From: Winogradskya humida
Lineage (GTDB): Bacteria > Actinomycetota > Actinomycetes > Mycobacteriales > Micromonosporaceae
Direction: 5' to 3'
NCBI RefSeq assembly: GCF_016862215.1
Contig: NZ_BOMN01000130.1
Span: 49,022-113,021, forward strand
DNA length: 64,000 nt
Shown: in pieces, positions 34,649 through 43,548 of the stretch
Layout: each line of letters begins with the position of its first letter
Position numbering within the stretch: the first letter of the stretch is position 1
The notes under the pieces: generated by a model
Told to the model about the DNA's origin: nothing
Databases searched by the model: none
Seen by the model: only the letters and a program-made list of their open reading frames with translations
Program-made: the position numbers and the translations under genes

Positions 34649-35260
34649 CTACTCGAGCCAGAGAAGGTGAACAGGCACCTCGAGGGTGCGGGGGGCTTTG
34701 CCGCTCCAGGCCCAGCGGTACCAGTCCAATTCGGTCGCCACGCGTGCGCAGATGTCGCCGGCGTCGCTGGTGTGGAGCTCCGTCACTGCGCGTAGGTCTC
34801 GGCGCTCGCCGCCGTCCTCGAGTAGTTGCACTACGCGACGGCCAGTGAGGGTGTCAGCGTCAAGCGCGGCCGTCGGGTTACGGCGCGGCGGGTCGTCGAG
34901 CGAAACCAGGCGGGACATCACGTCCGAGGGCTTCTTCGCCGCCCCGAACCCGGCCATGCCGAGCTCCTCCACCCAGACGCGCTCCACCGGCACCAGCGGA
35001 GCGAAGACCTCGGTCTGCTCTGCCTCCGCGCGATACCACTCCGCCTCCGGCATGACCGGCACATAGGTACGGCTGCCCTGCACCACTTTTTCGTCCGCGC
35101 GCAGATCCGCCCGCCAGCCATGACCCGGCAGGCCGATCAGCACCCGCCGCCCGCGGAGCTGGCCGCCCATGGTGGCCGGTGTCGGCACGACCGGGCGCGG
35201 CGGGTCCGGCGCCCAGTCCGAATGGCCGGCGAACGGGTCCGGCATCGCTCCGCCCGTCAC
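34649..35260 (-). CDS. Hypothetical protein of the type IV-like operon
   Basis: 203 aa, soluble, no signal peptide. Not recognised. It is rich in Trp/Glu/Val with a VERVWVEELGMAGFG stretch and a C-terminal half of mixed helices and strands. Its GTG overlaps the stop of the peptidase gene (GTGA). It is the last gene of the operon that begins near 43241. An ATG at 35245 is an alternative start. Confidence 0.6.
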   Translation of the reverse strand: MTGGAMPDPFAGHSDWAPDPPRPVVPTPATMGGQLRGRRVLIGLPGHGWRADLRADEKVVQGSRTYVPVMPEAEWYRAEAEQTEVFAPLVPVERVWVEELGMAGFGAAKKPSDVMSRLVSLDDPPRRNPTAALDADTLTGRRVVQLLEDGGERRDLRAVTELHTSDAGDICARVATELDWYRWAWSGKAPRTLEVPVHLLWLE

Positions 35261-36396
35261 TGCGAGCCGCCCAGAGGTGCTCCACGCTGTGCCATGAACT
35301 GCACCGGGTCGACCGCGCTCTTGCTCGACCGGTCATTGTTGAGGTGGACCTCGAAGTGCAGGTGCGGGCCGGACGAGTTGCCGCTCGTGCCGCTCAGGGC
35401 GACGACCTGCCCGGCGGCGACGCGCTGGCCGGCCTTCAGGTTGGGCCGCTGAACCAGGTGGCAGTAACGAGTCATGATGTTGCCAGCATGCCGGATCTCC
35501 AGCATCCAGCCACAACCGCCCTTACCGGAGTAGCCGGGCCGGTCGCAGTCCTTCTTGCCGGTGAAGGTCTCGTCGCACTTGATCCGCGAGACCACGCCGC
35601 TGGCCACCGAGCGAATCGGCGTCCTCGTCTCCACGATCAGGTCCACACCCTGGTGGGTCGGGCGGTCCGAGGTGCGGAACCCCGAGCCGACGTTCCACTT
35701 GTGGGCATCCGGCCCCTTCACCGCCAGCGGGTTCGTCCAGCCGGAAGCGGCGACATCCTCGGCGGAGGCGCACACCATCTTGAGCGAATTGCCGACGGCG
35801 TTGGCCGCTCCGTCGGCGAGCAGGTTCACGATCTGCGTGGCGACAAGCTCATGCTTCGCGTACGCATCGGGGTAGGCGCTGATCTGCACACGCTGAGCCG
35901 CCTCGGTGAGCGGCATCGTCTCCCAGCCGTCGATGGTCTTCAGCTTGTCGTAGAACTTGGTCGACGCGTACACCGGGTCGGTGACCTGTGCGGGGGTTCC
36001 CCAGCCGCTGCTGGGCCGCTGCTGAAAGATGCCCAGCGAGTCGTGGTCGTTCCTCTTGCCCAGGTTGCCAAGGTTCGACAGGCGCGACTCCTGCATGGCC
36101 GTGGCGATCGCGATCACCCAGGCCCGGGGCGGCAACTTCAGGTTGGAGCCCACGTTGATGATGACGGCGGCGTTCCGCATCTGCGCCGCGCCGTAGTGCC
36201 GCAGGCTCGGCAACTTGGCGTCGGGGTCGACGGGTCCGCCGGTGCCGCAGCCGGTGGTGTACAGCTTGAGATCCTCACCCTTCCCGCTCAGGTCGCCGAG
36301 CAGGAGGGCGGTGACGCTGCCGCCGCAGCAGAGCAGGACGAGCGTGGACACCAGAGCGATCAGGAGAGCGGCCCGCCTGGGCCGCCAGCGCATCAT
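35257..36396 (-). CDS. Bifunctional cell-wall hydrolase: transglycosylase-like plus M23 peptidase
   Basis: 379 aa. An N-terminal membrane anchor (about 9-33) is followed by a lysozyme/transglycosylase-like region with MQESRLSNLGN and SLGIFQQRPSSGWG. The C-terminal M23 (LytM) domain has HQGVDL and GPHLHFEVH, which hold the zinc ligands. It acts outside the membrane to open peptidoglycan locally, as VirB1-like proteins do in Gram-positive type IV systems. ATG 36396 overlaps the previous stop by ATGA and was chosen over a start 33 nt upstream. Confidence 0.85.
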   Translation of the reverse strand: MMRWRPRRAALLIALVSTLVLLCCGGSVTALLLGDLSGKGEDLKLYTTGCGTGGPVDPDAKLPSLRHYGAAQMRNAAVIINVGSNLKLPPRAWVIAIATAMQESRLSNLGNLGKRNDHDSLGIFQQRPSSGWGTPAQVTDPVYASTKFYDKLKTIDGWETMPLTEAAQRVQISAYPDAYAKHELVATQIVNLLADGAANAVGNSLKMVCASAEDVAASGWTNPLAVKGPDAHKWNVGSGFRTSDRPTHQGVDLIVETRTPIRSVASGVVSRIKCDETFTGKKDCDRPGYSGKGGCGWMLEIRHAGNIMTRYCHLVQRPNLKAGQRVAAGQVVALSGTSGNSSGPHLHFEVHLNNDRSSKSAVDPVQFMAQRGAPLGGSQ

Positions 36397-36941
36397 GAGC
36401 CGTCCCAGTCGACACCGTCGACCAGCCACCGCCCGTCGGGCGCCACGAGTTGCAGCGTCAGCGTGCCCGAATCCACGGTGACGGTCGCATTGACCAGCCC
36501 GTCGCCGACCGGTGTCAGCTTCGGCTGCCCCACCACCCGGTCCGCGGGGACATCGGCGGGATCGACGCCGTCGAGTTCATCGGAGAGATTCTTGGTGGAG
36601 TTGGGCATGATGCCGTCGTGCCAGGCCTTGGCGGAGACGCTCTCGTGGTCGACCCAGGCCGAGGCGAACGCGTACGCGACAGCTTCGGGCTGGGCCGTGC
36701 CCGGACTGGTCTTGGGTGTCGCCGGCGGGTCGTCGTCCAGAACGACCCCGTCCTCGTGGCTGGGATCGACGCTGACGGTCGTGGCCGGCGCCACCGGATC
36801 GAGCAGGGGCCGCTCACTGTCGTCATCGGCGAAGAGCCGGCCGATCCCCACAACCGCGAGGACGAGCAGGGCGATGACAACCGCGACGCCCCAGCGCGAC
36901 CGGAAGAGTCCGGTGAGGCCACGTTCCAGCATCGGGGGCAC
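36393..36941 (-). CDS. VirB8-like single-pass membrane protein (inferred)
   Basis: 182 aa. One membrane helix (about 18-38), an acidic Pro/Thr linker, and an extracytoplasmic domain (about 80-182) starting AVAYAFASAWVDHESVSAKAW, like the NTF2-like domains of VirB8/TcpC-type conjugation proteins. The GTG start is uncertain; an ATG lies 9 nt further in. It is 6 nt downstream of the VirB6-like gene and overlaps the peptidase gene, so clearly in the same operon. Confidence 0.65.
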   Translation of the reverse strand: MPPMLERGLTGLFRSRWGVAVVIALLVLAVVGIGRLFADDDSERPLLDPVAPATTVSVDPSHEDGVVLDDDPPATPKTSPGTAQPEAVAYAFASAWVDHESVSAKAWHDGIMPNSTKNLSDELDGVDPADVPADRVVGQPKLTPVGDGLVNATVTVDSGTLTLQLVAPDGRWLVDGVDWDGS

Positions 36942-36947
36942 GGCAGG

Positions 36948-38939
36948 TCACCGGGCCTCGGTGCGGATCCTGGGCGTGGCCGGGGCCGCCGGCTCGCGGG
37001 TCGTGCTGCCGGTCGCGGGCCGGTAGATCGCGTAGGACGAGGCTCCGTCGGAGACGTCGGGATCGGTCCAGGTCGACGCGGATCTGCGCGACCGGGTCGG
37101 TGGTGCACCGCCACCCACGGGTGCCGGGGAGCGGTCGGTGGCGGGCGATGATTCCTCCCGCACCGATTCGTTGCCCTCGGACCGCGTGATCGGCGTTCTG
37201 CCGGCCGTGACGGGGGCGGGAGCGACGGCCAGGCCGGAGCGGCCGGCGGCCGAGTGGGACGGGTCCTCGAGCCGAGCCTCGGGGCGCAGGTTCGTCTGCT
37301 CGGCGAACACTGTGCGACCCCTGTTGAAGCGTGGCTCGTTGGTCCCGCCGGCATCCACCACGTCGATCTTCGCGGCCTCCCGCATGTCGCGGAAGAAGCG
37401 CCGGTGCCAGGAGCCGGCCGAGGTGATCGCGGCGGTGCCGTCCTTACCGCCGAGCTGGGTGATCCGTCTGTAGGGCCGGAGCAGCAGCCAGCCGACGACT
37501 CCGCAGAGCCAGACGAGCACGACCTGCAGCCAGCCGGGAAGGCTTGCGGTATTCATGATCAGGTCGACGCCGAAGAGGTAGATCGCCGCCCCGGTGCCGA
37601 AGATCGCGATGTTGAACACCGCCGCGACCACGGCATTGGCGAGTCGCCGGATCCCCGAGCTGGCGGGCCGCAACAGGCCCACCGTCCCCAGGATCGGCGC
37701 CGCGATCACGGCCCACCTGAAGATCAGGAAGCCGAGCAGCACCAGGATGGACGCGGTGAGATCGAACATCGCGAACATGACCGACGCCAGCATCGCGATG
37801 AAGCCGGCACCGATCCGGTCCATGCCGTTGGCCCCGGTCAGATACTCGTAGGCTTCGGGATCCTCGGTGTGGATCTGTTCGGCGACCAGGTTCCACTGCG
37901 CGCCCTTGGCGTCGGTGGTCGCGCTGCGGGTCTCCGGGTTGTCTCGCATCTTCTGCGCTTCGTCCCAGGTGAACGATCGCGCGTCGTAGAGGGCCCGGCC
38001 GTACTTCTGCGCAGTCACGCTGTCGGCCGACCCGAGAACCCCTCGCAGCCAGTTCCGGTAGAGCATGGTCTCGGTCGAGGTGTCGCTGGCTCGGACGGCC
38101 GGCGGGCGGTTGTCTTTGCAGGCGTCGGGCTTGCCGAGCTTGCAACCGGCGGTGGTATCGCCGTCCTGAGCGCGCGGACCGACCGCATCGTGGACAACGC
38201 TGAGCGTCGTGGTCAGAGTGCCGTCCGCCACGTTGGCAGCCTTCACGGGCCATGCGGCAATGGCAGTAACTGCCACCATGACCACGATTGCCCAGCCTGC
38301 CGTCGTGGTCGCCGCACCCATGTCCGCCTGCTGCGAGCGCCAGATCAGGTAGAGACCCACGATCGCGAGGGTGATGACGCCGAAAACGCTGAAGACCTTC
38401 TCGTAGACCGCCTTGGTGGCCTGATCGACGAGCGTGTCGGCCCAGCCCCACAACGACTGCGGGTCCCAGGCGCGTTCCCGGAGCGCGTTCGAGGCGCCGA
38501 TCACCGCGGTGGCGATCATGAACTCGCCGTTGGCGATGGTCGTCTCGACCTTGCTGTCGGGCTCGGTCAGGGACGCCGCACAACCTCCTTCGAGGTCGTA
38601 CGTGATGAAGTTGTAGCCGGCATATCCGTACTGGCTGTAGATGCCCTGCGGCCCGTTGAGCGTCGAGGACGCGGGGCGTTCCGCGAACCACCCGCCGAGC
38701 CCGGAATCCGGCGTGCTGGGGATCGGCGGCTTCACACACTGCGCGGTGTCCTTGGCCTCGGCCTTGAGCCGCTCCACGCAGGCCTTGAAGTCCTGTTTCC
38801 ACTCGTCGGTGCTGCACAGTCCGGCGGGTGCTCTGACGGGGGCCGCTGACGCCGGGGAGGGGGTGGCGACTGCCCAGGCGAGGCTGGCCACCACTGCGAT
38901 TGCCATCGTTATGAGCGTTGCGCAGACCCGGCGGAGCAT
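36948..38939 (-). CDS. VirB6/TrbL-like polytopic membrane protein
   Basis: 663 aa. A signal-like N-terminus (about 8-32) with a Cys-containing extracytoplasmic region precedes about seven membrane segments (two near 195-240, the rest about 375-490). A hydrophilic C-terminal tail (about 500-663) is rich in Ser, Pro and Arg. This layout matches the channel-forming VirB6/TrbL/TcpH-type proteins of Gram-positive conjugation. Its ATG is 1 nt after the VirB4-like stop. The function is assigned from topology and context. Confidence 0.75.
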   Translation of the reverse strand: MLRRVCATLITMAIAVVASLAWAVATPSPASAAPVRAPAGLCSTDEWKQDFKACVERLKAEAKDTAQCVKPPIPSTPDSGLGGWFAERPASSTLNGPQGIYSQYGYAGYNFITYDLEGGCAASLTEPDSKVETTIANGEFMIATAVIGASNALRERAWDPQSLWGWADTLVDQATKAVYEKVFSVFGVITLAIVGLYLIWRSQQADMGAATTTAGWAIVVMVAVTAIAAWPVKAANVADGTLTTTLSVVHDAVGPRAQDGDTTAGCKLGKPDACKDNRPPAVRASDTSTETMLYRNWLRGVLGSADSVTAQKYGRALYDARSFTWDEAQKMRDNPETRSATTDAKGAQWNLVAEQIHTEDPEAYEYLTGANGMDRIGAGFIAMLASVMFAMFDLTASILVLLGFLIFRWAVIAAPILGTVGLLRPASSGIRRLANAVVAAVFNIAIFGTGAAIYLFGVDLIMNTASLPGWLQVVLVWLCGVVGWLLLRPYRRITQLGGKDGTAAITSAGSWHRRFFRDMREAAKIDVVDAGGTNEPRFNRGRTVFAEQTNLRPEARLEDPSHSAAGRSGLAVAPAPVTAGRTPITRSEGNESVREESSPATDRSPAPVGGGAPPTRSRRSASTWTDPDVSDGASSYAIYRPATGSTTREPAAPATPRIRTEAR

Positions 38940-38940
38940 G

Positions 38941-41900
38941 TCAGACCTCCAGGTCGGAGAGGCTGGGGATGGCCGTGGGGGCGGCCTTCGCCGCTGCGGG
39001 GGTGGTGTCCAGGGCGTCGAGGAGGCCGTCCACGTAGGAGACGTCGACCCGGACCTTCTGGACGCGGCCGTCCACGTCCCGCATCACGAACTCTCGGAAG
39101 CCGAGGCGGGATGACGATGATGCGTCCGCCTGGGAGAGGGAAGCGAGGGTTGCCTCGTAGCCGTCGTGGACCGGGACCCGGAGGAGGCGGAGGGCTTCCG
39201 AGGCGATCTCCTGGTCTTCGGCGATGCGGCCGACGAAGACAGTGGATACCAGGTTCTGCACGTCCAGGCCGAGGATGTCCCGCGGGTTCTGGGAGGCGAC
39301 CATGGCGGCGAGGTTCCATTTGCGGGAATCTCGGGCAAGGCGGACCAGGAAGGAGCGGCCGGAGCGCCAGCCCTCCATGAAGTGGGCTTCGTCCAGGCCG
39401 ACCATCTTGCGGGCGGACATCGAGCCGCCGTAGGCGCGCCGGACGGCGAGGCGGTGGGCGGTGTGGAGCATGGGCAGGGCGAGGGACTCCTCGGCTGACC
39501 AGTATTCGCGTTCGATCTTGAGGTCGGGGAGGCGCAGGCCGGCCATCGTGATGACGGTGAGCGCTGAGTCGGCGCCGAGCAGGTGTTGCGGCGGGCGGCC
39601 GAAGAAGAGCAGGGCCAGCGGCATCTCGGCGGTGTCGAGCAGGAGGTTGGCCAGCTCCTTGCCGTCGTCGTCGAGGCCCTGCAGGGTGGCGACGACGTCG
39701 TCCAGCGTCGAGGTCTCCTCGGCCGGGACCTGGCGGACCGCGTGGCGCAGCAGGGTGGCCGTGGAGGCTTCCTTGGCGACCTGCGGCGGGACCAGCATGG
39801 AGCAGATGTCCTGGACGAGCATGCGACGCTCGGCGCGGGCGTTGGAGACCGCGATCTCGTATTCGCGGTCGCCGCCGGGGCCGGTGGCGAACTCGGTGCG
39901 GATCGGGGTCGGGATCAGGGCGTACGGAGCGAGGGTGCCCTGTTCGGAACCGGTCAGGTTGAGCACGCGGGAGTACGGTCGCAGCTCCGGCATCTGGCAC
40001 AGCCGGGCGAGCGGGCCGGAAGGGTCGAGCAGGGTGACCTGGACGCCGCGCCGGGCGTTGAGGTAGCCGAGGGCGCCCATCAGGGTCGACTTGCCACCGC
40101 CTGGTTCGGCGACGAAGACACCGAGGCCGGAGCGTTCCCGGACCTCCATCGGGAAGTGCAGGTCCAGGAAGACCGGCCTGCGGCAGGTGCCCGCCGTCCG
40201 CCCGATCAGGTCCCCGCGCCGGTCACCGACCGTCGACGCGGCCTGTGGCAGCGCCGCGGCGAGCAGCTTGACCGGCATCCTTCGCACATATCCGGTGTTG
40301 GCGATCGGCTCGCCGGGGATGAACTCCCGGGCGAGCTGGTCCTGGTTCTTGGGGTGCTGCAGCGAGATACGCAGCTCGCGGGAGTAGAGCTGGATGAGCC
40401 GGCGGGCCCTTTCCAGACATTCCTCACGGGTACGCCCACCGACCGCGATCCGGTGCCACCCGTGTGCGCGAGCGGACTCGACAGGCAGCCCGGTGGTCAT
40501 CTCGTCGCCGATCACCAGAGCACGCTTGGCGAGGCGTTCGAGCTCGGGTGGCGCGTCGATGCCGTGCTCGGCGTAGTCGAGCTGCTGGGAGCGGATCATC
40601 CGCAGCCGGTGCTCGAGGTTCTTGAAGGAGCTGTTGGAGCCGAGGATGTCGATGCGGGACGACAGCTCCATGGGCCACGGGAGCCGCTCGTGGAAGTGCA
40701 TCCACGGCTCGTGCTTCTCCGGGATCTCCAGCGGCTCCATCCGCCCGACGGAGAGCACGGCGACGTGCCGCTCCTCGCCGGTCATCCGGTTGACCAGCTT
40801 GACCGTGGAGCCGTACGGCGTGCGGTACCGCTCGACCTGCTCGGTGAGTGCCAGCAGATCGCCCCGCTCCCATTGCCCGTTGGAGACGGGCGACAGCGGG
40901 CCGGGCGGGGCCATGCAGAGCGCGACCGACCGGAAGAGCAGCCACTCGAGCTCCTGCGGGGTGACCCGGCGTCCACGCATGCCGAACGCGTTGAGCACCT
41001 CGTCGAACTGCTCGACGGTGCGGCCCAGCTTGCGCCGCTCGCCGTCGGAGGTGCCCTTGCCGAACATCCGCAGGATGCGCTCGCTGAACGTGTCGCCGAG
41101 CGAGCGCCGCGCGAACGTGACGCCGAGGTAGGTCTGGCCTTCGGCGTGGTTGACCGAGAGCAGGTGGCGTTGCGCGGCGACCAGGTGGTCGCTCCACGAT
41201 GTGCCACCGGTGACGTCGGGCAGCGGCTTCGCGGTGAACGAGTCGACCGTGCGGGCCCATTCGTCAGCAGGGAAGGGCCGGTTGGTGCGGCGCAGGTGCA
41301 GGCGGAAGCCGGCGAGACCCGCATATTGCTCGGAGATCGCGGAGAGCAGGGCTTCCCGCTCGGCGTCGGGGCGGAAGGCCCAGCGCACCTCGGGCAGGTA
41401 ATACCAGGCGGTGACCGTGCTCTGGGTGAACGTCAGGTGCCCGGCGATCTCGCTGATCTCCAGCTCGATGCTGGGGTCGCGGTCGCTGAACTTCAGCTTG
41501 TGCGGGCGCAGCGGGGAAGCCTTGACCGGCAGGTTCTCCAGCTCGTCCTTCTTGCGGCTCTTCCTGCGGGCCGGTGCCTTCTCCCGTCGGGGCGCGGGCG
41601 CCTTCTCCGGCATCTGTGCCAGGTCGGCGTGCCGCTCACGGTTTTCAAGAACCGCAGGAGGTTGGTACGCCGTGACGGGCGCAACCGGGTGCACTCCCGG
41701 CGCGATCGGCGGCTGCTGGGCGCCGACCTGCTGCCACAACGGCGGGGTCTGCGCGGGAGGAGCCGGCACCCGGTCCGGCGGCGGTGGCTGGACCGGCGCG
41801 CCGGTGACGGTGCCGGACCCGGGCCAGTCCTCGAAGTCGTTGTCGGCCGCGGTGTTCTCGTCGTAGAAGTCGGCCCGCGGCCCGGTGGGTGCCGGCCGGA

Positions 41901-42528
41901 ACGGTGAGACGGGAGCGTCCGGGGCTTGCGAGACGGGCATGGCCGGGGCCTGCGAGACGGGCATGGCCGGGGGCTGCGGGGCCGGCACGGTCGAGGGCTG
42001 CGGGGCCGGCACGGCCGAGGGCTGCGGGACTGGCACGGCCGAGGGCTGCGGGACTGGCACGGCAGACGGGATCGACGACCGCACGTCCGCGGTGGGCGGG
42101 TTGGCCGGTGGTGGGGTCACGAGGGGCTGCCCGTTGGCGGCCTGAGCGGAGCCGGAGCCCGGCCCGGCCACGGGCGCCGGCGAGTTGTCCGGCTCGGACT
42201 CGAATTCGAACCCGTAGTCGAAGTCGGTGTCCGGGTCGTCCGGCGGGGGCTCGTCCCCGGGCGGGGCCTGCCGGGGCGCGGTGCCGCCGAACAGGTCGAG
42301 GAAGGGCGAGTCGATGTCCAGCGGGTCGACCGGCGGCGGGCTGCCGTTGGCGCCGCGGGGACGCACCGGCTGGGGTGCCTGGAAGACCGCGACCGCACCG
42401 TGGCCGGGCCCGGCCACCTGCTCCGGACTGTCATCCGCAGAGTAGTCAGGTGAACGCGGAACGTTACCTTGCCTGCCCTGGCGGTTGGCGTCCGCGCGGG
42501 AAGGCCCGGGCGGTGGGGAAGCGGTCAT
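38941..42528 (-). CDS. VirB4/TraE-like secretion ATPase with long Pro-rich N-terminus
   Basis: 1195 aa. Residues ~1-330 are Pro/Ala/Val-rich with PQPSAVP repeats, probably disordered. The conserved part follows, with Walker A AEPGGGKST (about 806-814) and Walker B MVGLDEAHFM (about 1040). The C-terminal ATPase core has ASQNPRDILG, a VirB4-type motif. VirB4 ATPases power assembly of, and transport by, type IV systems. The ATG with GGGGTCG upstream is preferred over an earlier ATG at 42549. Confidence 0.88.
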   Translation of the reverse strand: MTASPPPGPSRADANRQGRQGNVPRSPDYSADDSPEQVAGPGHGAVAVFQAPQPVRPRGANGSPPPVDPLDIDSPFLDLFGGTAPRQAPPGDEPPPDDPDTDFDYGFEFESEPDNSPAPVAGPGSGSAQAANGQPLVTPPPANPPTADVRSSIPSAVPVPQPSAVPVPQPSAVPAPQPSTVPAPQPPAMPVSQAPAMPVSQAPDAPVSPFRPAPTGPRADFYDENTAADNDFEDWPGSGTVTGAPVQPPPPDRVPAPPAQTPPLWQQVGAQQPPIAPGVHPVAPVTAYQPPAVLENRERHADLAQMPEKAPAPRREKAPARRKSRKKDELENLPVKASPLRPHKLKFSDRDPSIELEISEIAGHLTFTQSTVTAWYYLPEVRWAFRPDAEREALLSAISEQYAGLAGFRLHLRRTNRPFPADEWARTVDSFTAKPLPDVTGGTSWSDHLVAAQRHLLSVNHAEGQTYLGVTFARRSLGDTFSERILRMFGKGTSDGERRKLGRTVEQFDEVLNAFGMRGRRVTPQELEWLLFRSVALCMAPPGPLSPVSNGQWERGDLLALTEQVERYRTPYGSTVKLVNRMTGEERHVAVLSVGRMEPLEIPEKHEPWMHFHERLPWPMELSSRIDILGSNSSFKNLEHRLRMIRSQQLDYAEHGIDAPPELERLAKRALVIGDEMTTGLPVESARAHGWHRIAVGGRTREECLERARRLIQLYSRELRISLQHPKNQDQLAREFIPGEPIANTGYVRRMPVKLLAAALPQAASTVGDRRGDLIGRTAGTCRRPVFLDLHFPMEVRERSGLGVFVAEPGGGKSTLMGALGYLNARRGVQVTLLDPSGPLARLCQMPELRPYSRVLNLTGSEQGTLAPYALIPTPIRTEFATGPGGDREYEIAVSNARAERRMLVQDICSMLVPPQVAKEASTATLLRHAVRQVPAEETSTLDDVVATLQGLDDDGKELANLLLDTAEMPLALLFFGRPPQHLLGADSALTVITMAGLRLPDLKIEREYWSAEESLALPMLHTAHRLAVRRAYGGSMSARKMVGLDEAHFMEGWRSGRSFLVRLARDSRKWNLAAMVASQNPRDILGLDVQNLVSTVFVGRIAEDQEIASEALRLLRVPVHDGYEATLASLSQADASSSSRLGFREFVMRDVDGRVQKVRVDVSYVDGLLDALDTTPAAAKAAPTAIPSLSDLEV
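41919..42069. repeat. 24-bp tandem repeats in the VirB4-like gene
   Basis: About six degenerate units of 24 bp (plus strand GGGGCCTGCGAGACGGGCAT...), encoding an 8-residue Pro-rich motif (VPQPSAVP and variants). They form the N-terminal linker of the ATPase. Confidence 0.8.
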
Positions 42529-42571
42529 GCGACGACCCCGTTCGGGCATGCAGCGAGAGTGGCAAAAATGG

Positions 42572-42934
42572 TCATACCAACTCCTCCCTAACCCGGATGC
42601 GAGTGGCGACAAGTCTCGGGTCCCGCTGCTCGACGGACGGCTCGCGGGTGCGCCGCCAGTCGGTCATGGCGGTGCGGATGACCATGCGAGCCGGCTGGTC
42701 GGGGTCGACGTGACGGAAGACGTACGAAGTCGTCACCATGGCCAACGCGATCTCCCAGGCGGGAAACGCGTCGAACTTCCAGCTGATCAGGTAGTGCAGG
42801 AACACGAACACCGGGACCAGCAGGACGAACATCCCGTACTGGGCGTACGGCAGGTGCATGGGCAACGTGTATCCGGGCGGGCCCAGGTAGACAAGGCGTG
42901 CCCGGTAGATGTCATCGTCTGTGCGCAGCCGCAT
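42572..42934 (-). CDS. TcpE-like conjugation membrane protein
   Basis: 120 aa. A short N-terminal cytoplasmic part (YRARLVYLGPPGY) is followed by two hydrophobic segments (about 34-56 and 61-78, within QYGMFVLLVPVFVFLHYLIS and beyond) and a basic tail. The size, the early YRA motif and the position before the VirB4-like gene match TcpE/ConD-type proteins of Gram-positive conjugation. It lies 43 nt upstream of the VirB4-like gene and 13 nt after the small membrane protein. Confidence 0.7.
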   Translation of the reverse strand: MRLRTDDDIYRARLVYLGPPGYTLPMHLPYAQYGMFVLLVPVFVFLHYLISWKFDAFPAWEIALAMVTTSYVFRHVDPDQPARMVIRTAMTDWRRTREPSVEQRDPRLVATRIRVREELV

Positions 42935-42947
42935 GGGACCCGGGGCC

Positions 42948-43241
42948 TCAGCCGAAGATGATGTCGATGAGGTAGTCGCCCACGAAGAACAGCGTCGCGG
43001 CGCCGGCGATGAAGGCAAGGCCCACGATCGCGATGGCGGAGCTCGTCAGCACCTTGGAGATCTCGCCCCGGCTGGCCCGTCCGATGAAGATGATGCCCAG
43101 GACGGCGAGCAGGATCGGCGCGATGTTGCTGGCGAAGAAGGTGACGATGCCTTCGGTGTTGATTCCCTTGGGGTCGGCTGCCAGCACTGCTGTGTGCTGA
43201 ACCGCCGTGACGGCCTGTGCGGCGAACTCTGTGGCGATCAT
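42948..43241 (-). CDS. Small two-TM membrane protein (VirB2/TcpD-like)
   Basis: 97 aa. An amphipathic N-terminus (MIATEFAAQAVTAVQHTAV) and two hydrophobic segments (about 35-55 and 67-92) separated by a short basic loop (RASRGEISK). This is the layout of VirB2/TrbC pilin-like or TcpD proteins. First gene of the type IV-like operon, with the intergenic region at 43242-43548 as its likely promoter. Confidence 0.6.
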   Translation of the reverse strand: MIATEFAAQAVTAVQHTAVLAADPKGINTEGIVTFFASNIAPILLAVLGIIFIGRASRGEISKVLTSSAIAIVGLAFIAGAATLFFVGDYLIDIIFG

Positions 43242-43548
43242 CGGTAAACCTCCCGGGTGACCAGCGTGAGGGCGCCGGACACGCTGCAGTAGTGAAGCCT
43301 GACGGCGACGCCCATATGGTGCTACTTCCCGCTCACCACGTCGAGTAAGACCGTAAGGGCACTGCTGTCCTCCACACGACCGCTCTGCTCTCTTCGGTTC
43401 ATTAATGATGCCTAGCTCCGAAGAGTACGGGCCGTACTTCTTACCTACAAGCTGCCTGATTCGTTACCCAAGGTAAAGACGTGACTGAACGTGAGTCATG
43501 TTCCATCGTACACGTGTTCGAAAGGCCAGCGCCCGGTACGGTCGTCCG
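43242..43548. other. Divergent promoter region between the type IV-like operon and folP
   Basis: 307 nt with lower GC in part. It holds an 8-bp palindrome CATTAATG (43400-43407) and a 7-1-7 palindrome at 43424-43438 (listed separately). No reading frame looks real. It should carry the promoter of the minus-strand type IV-like operon and of the folP operon. Confidence 0.55.
43424..43438. promoter_or_regulatory. Palindromic candidate operator
   Basis: AGTACGG-G-CCGTACT is a perfect 7-1-7 inverted repeat, with flanking AAG/CTT extending it with one bulge. It lies between the divergent type IV-like operon and folP, and could be the binding site of a regulator of either. Confidence 0.4.

Noticed and set aside
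30469..43241. Integrative conjugative element
   Set aside because: No integrase, relaxase, replication gene, tRNA site or flanking direct repeats were seen, and composition matches the neighbours.
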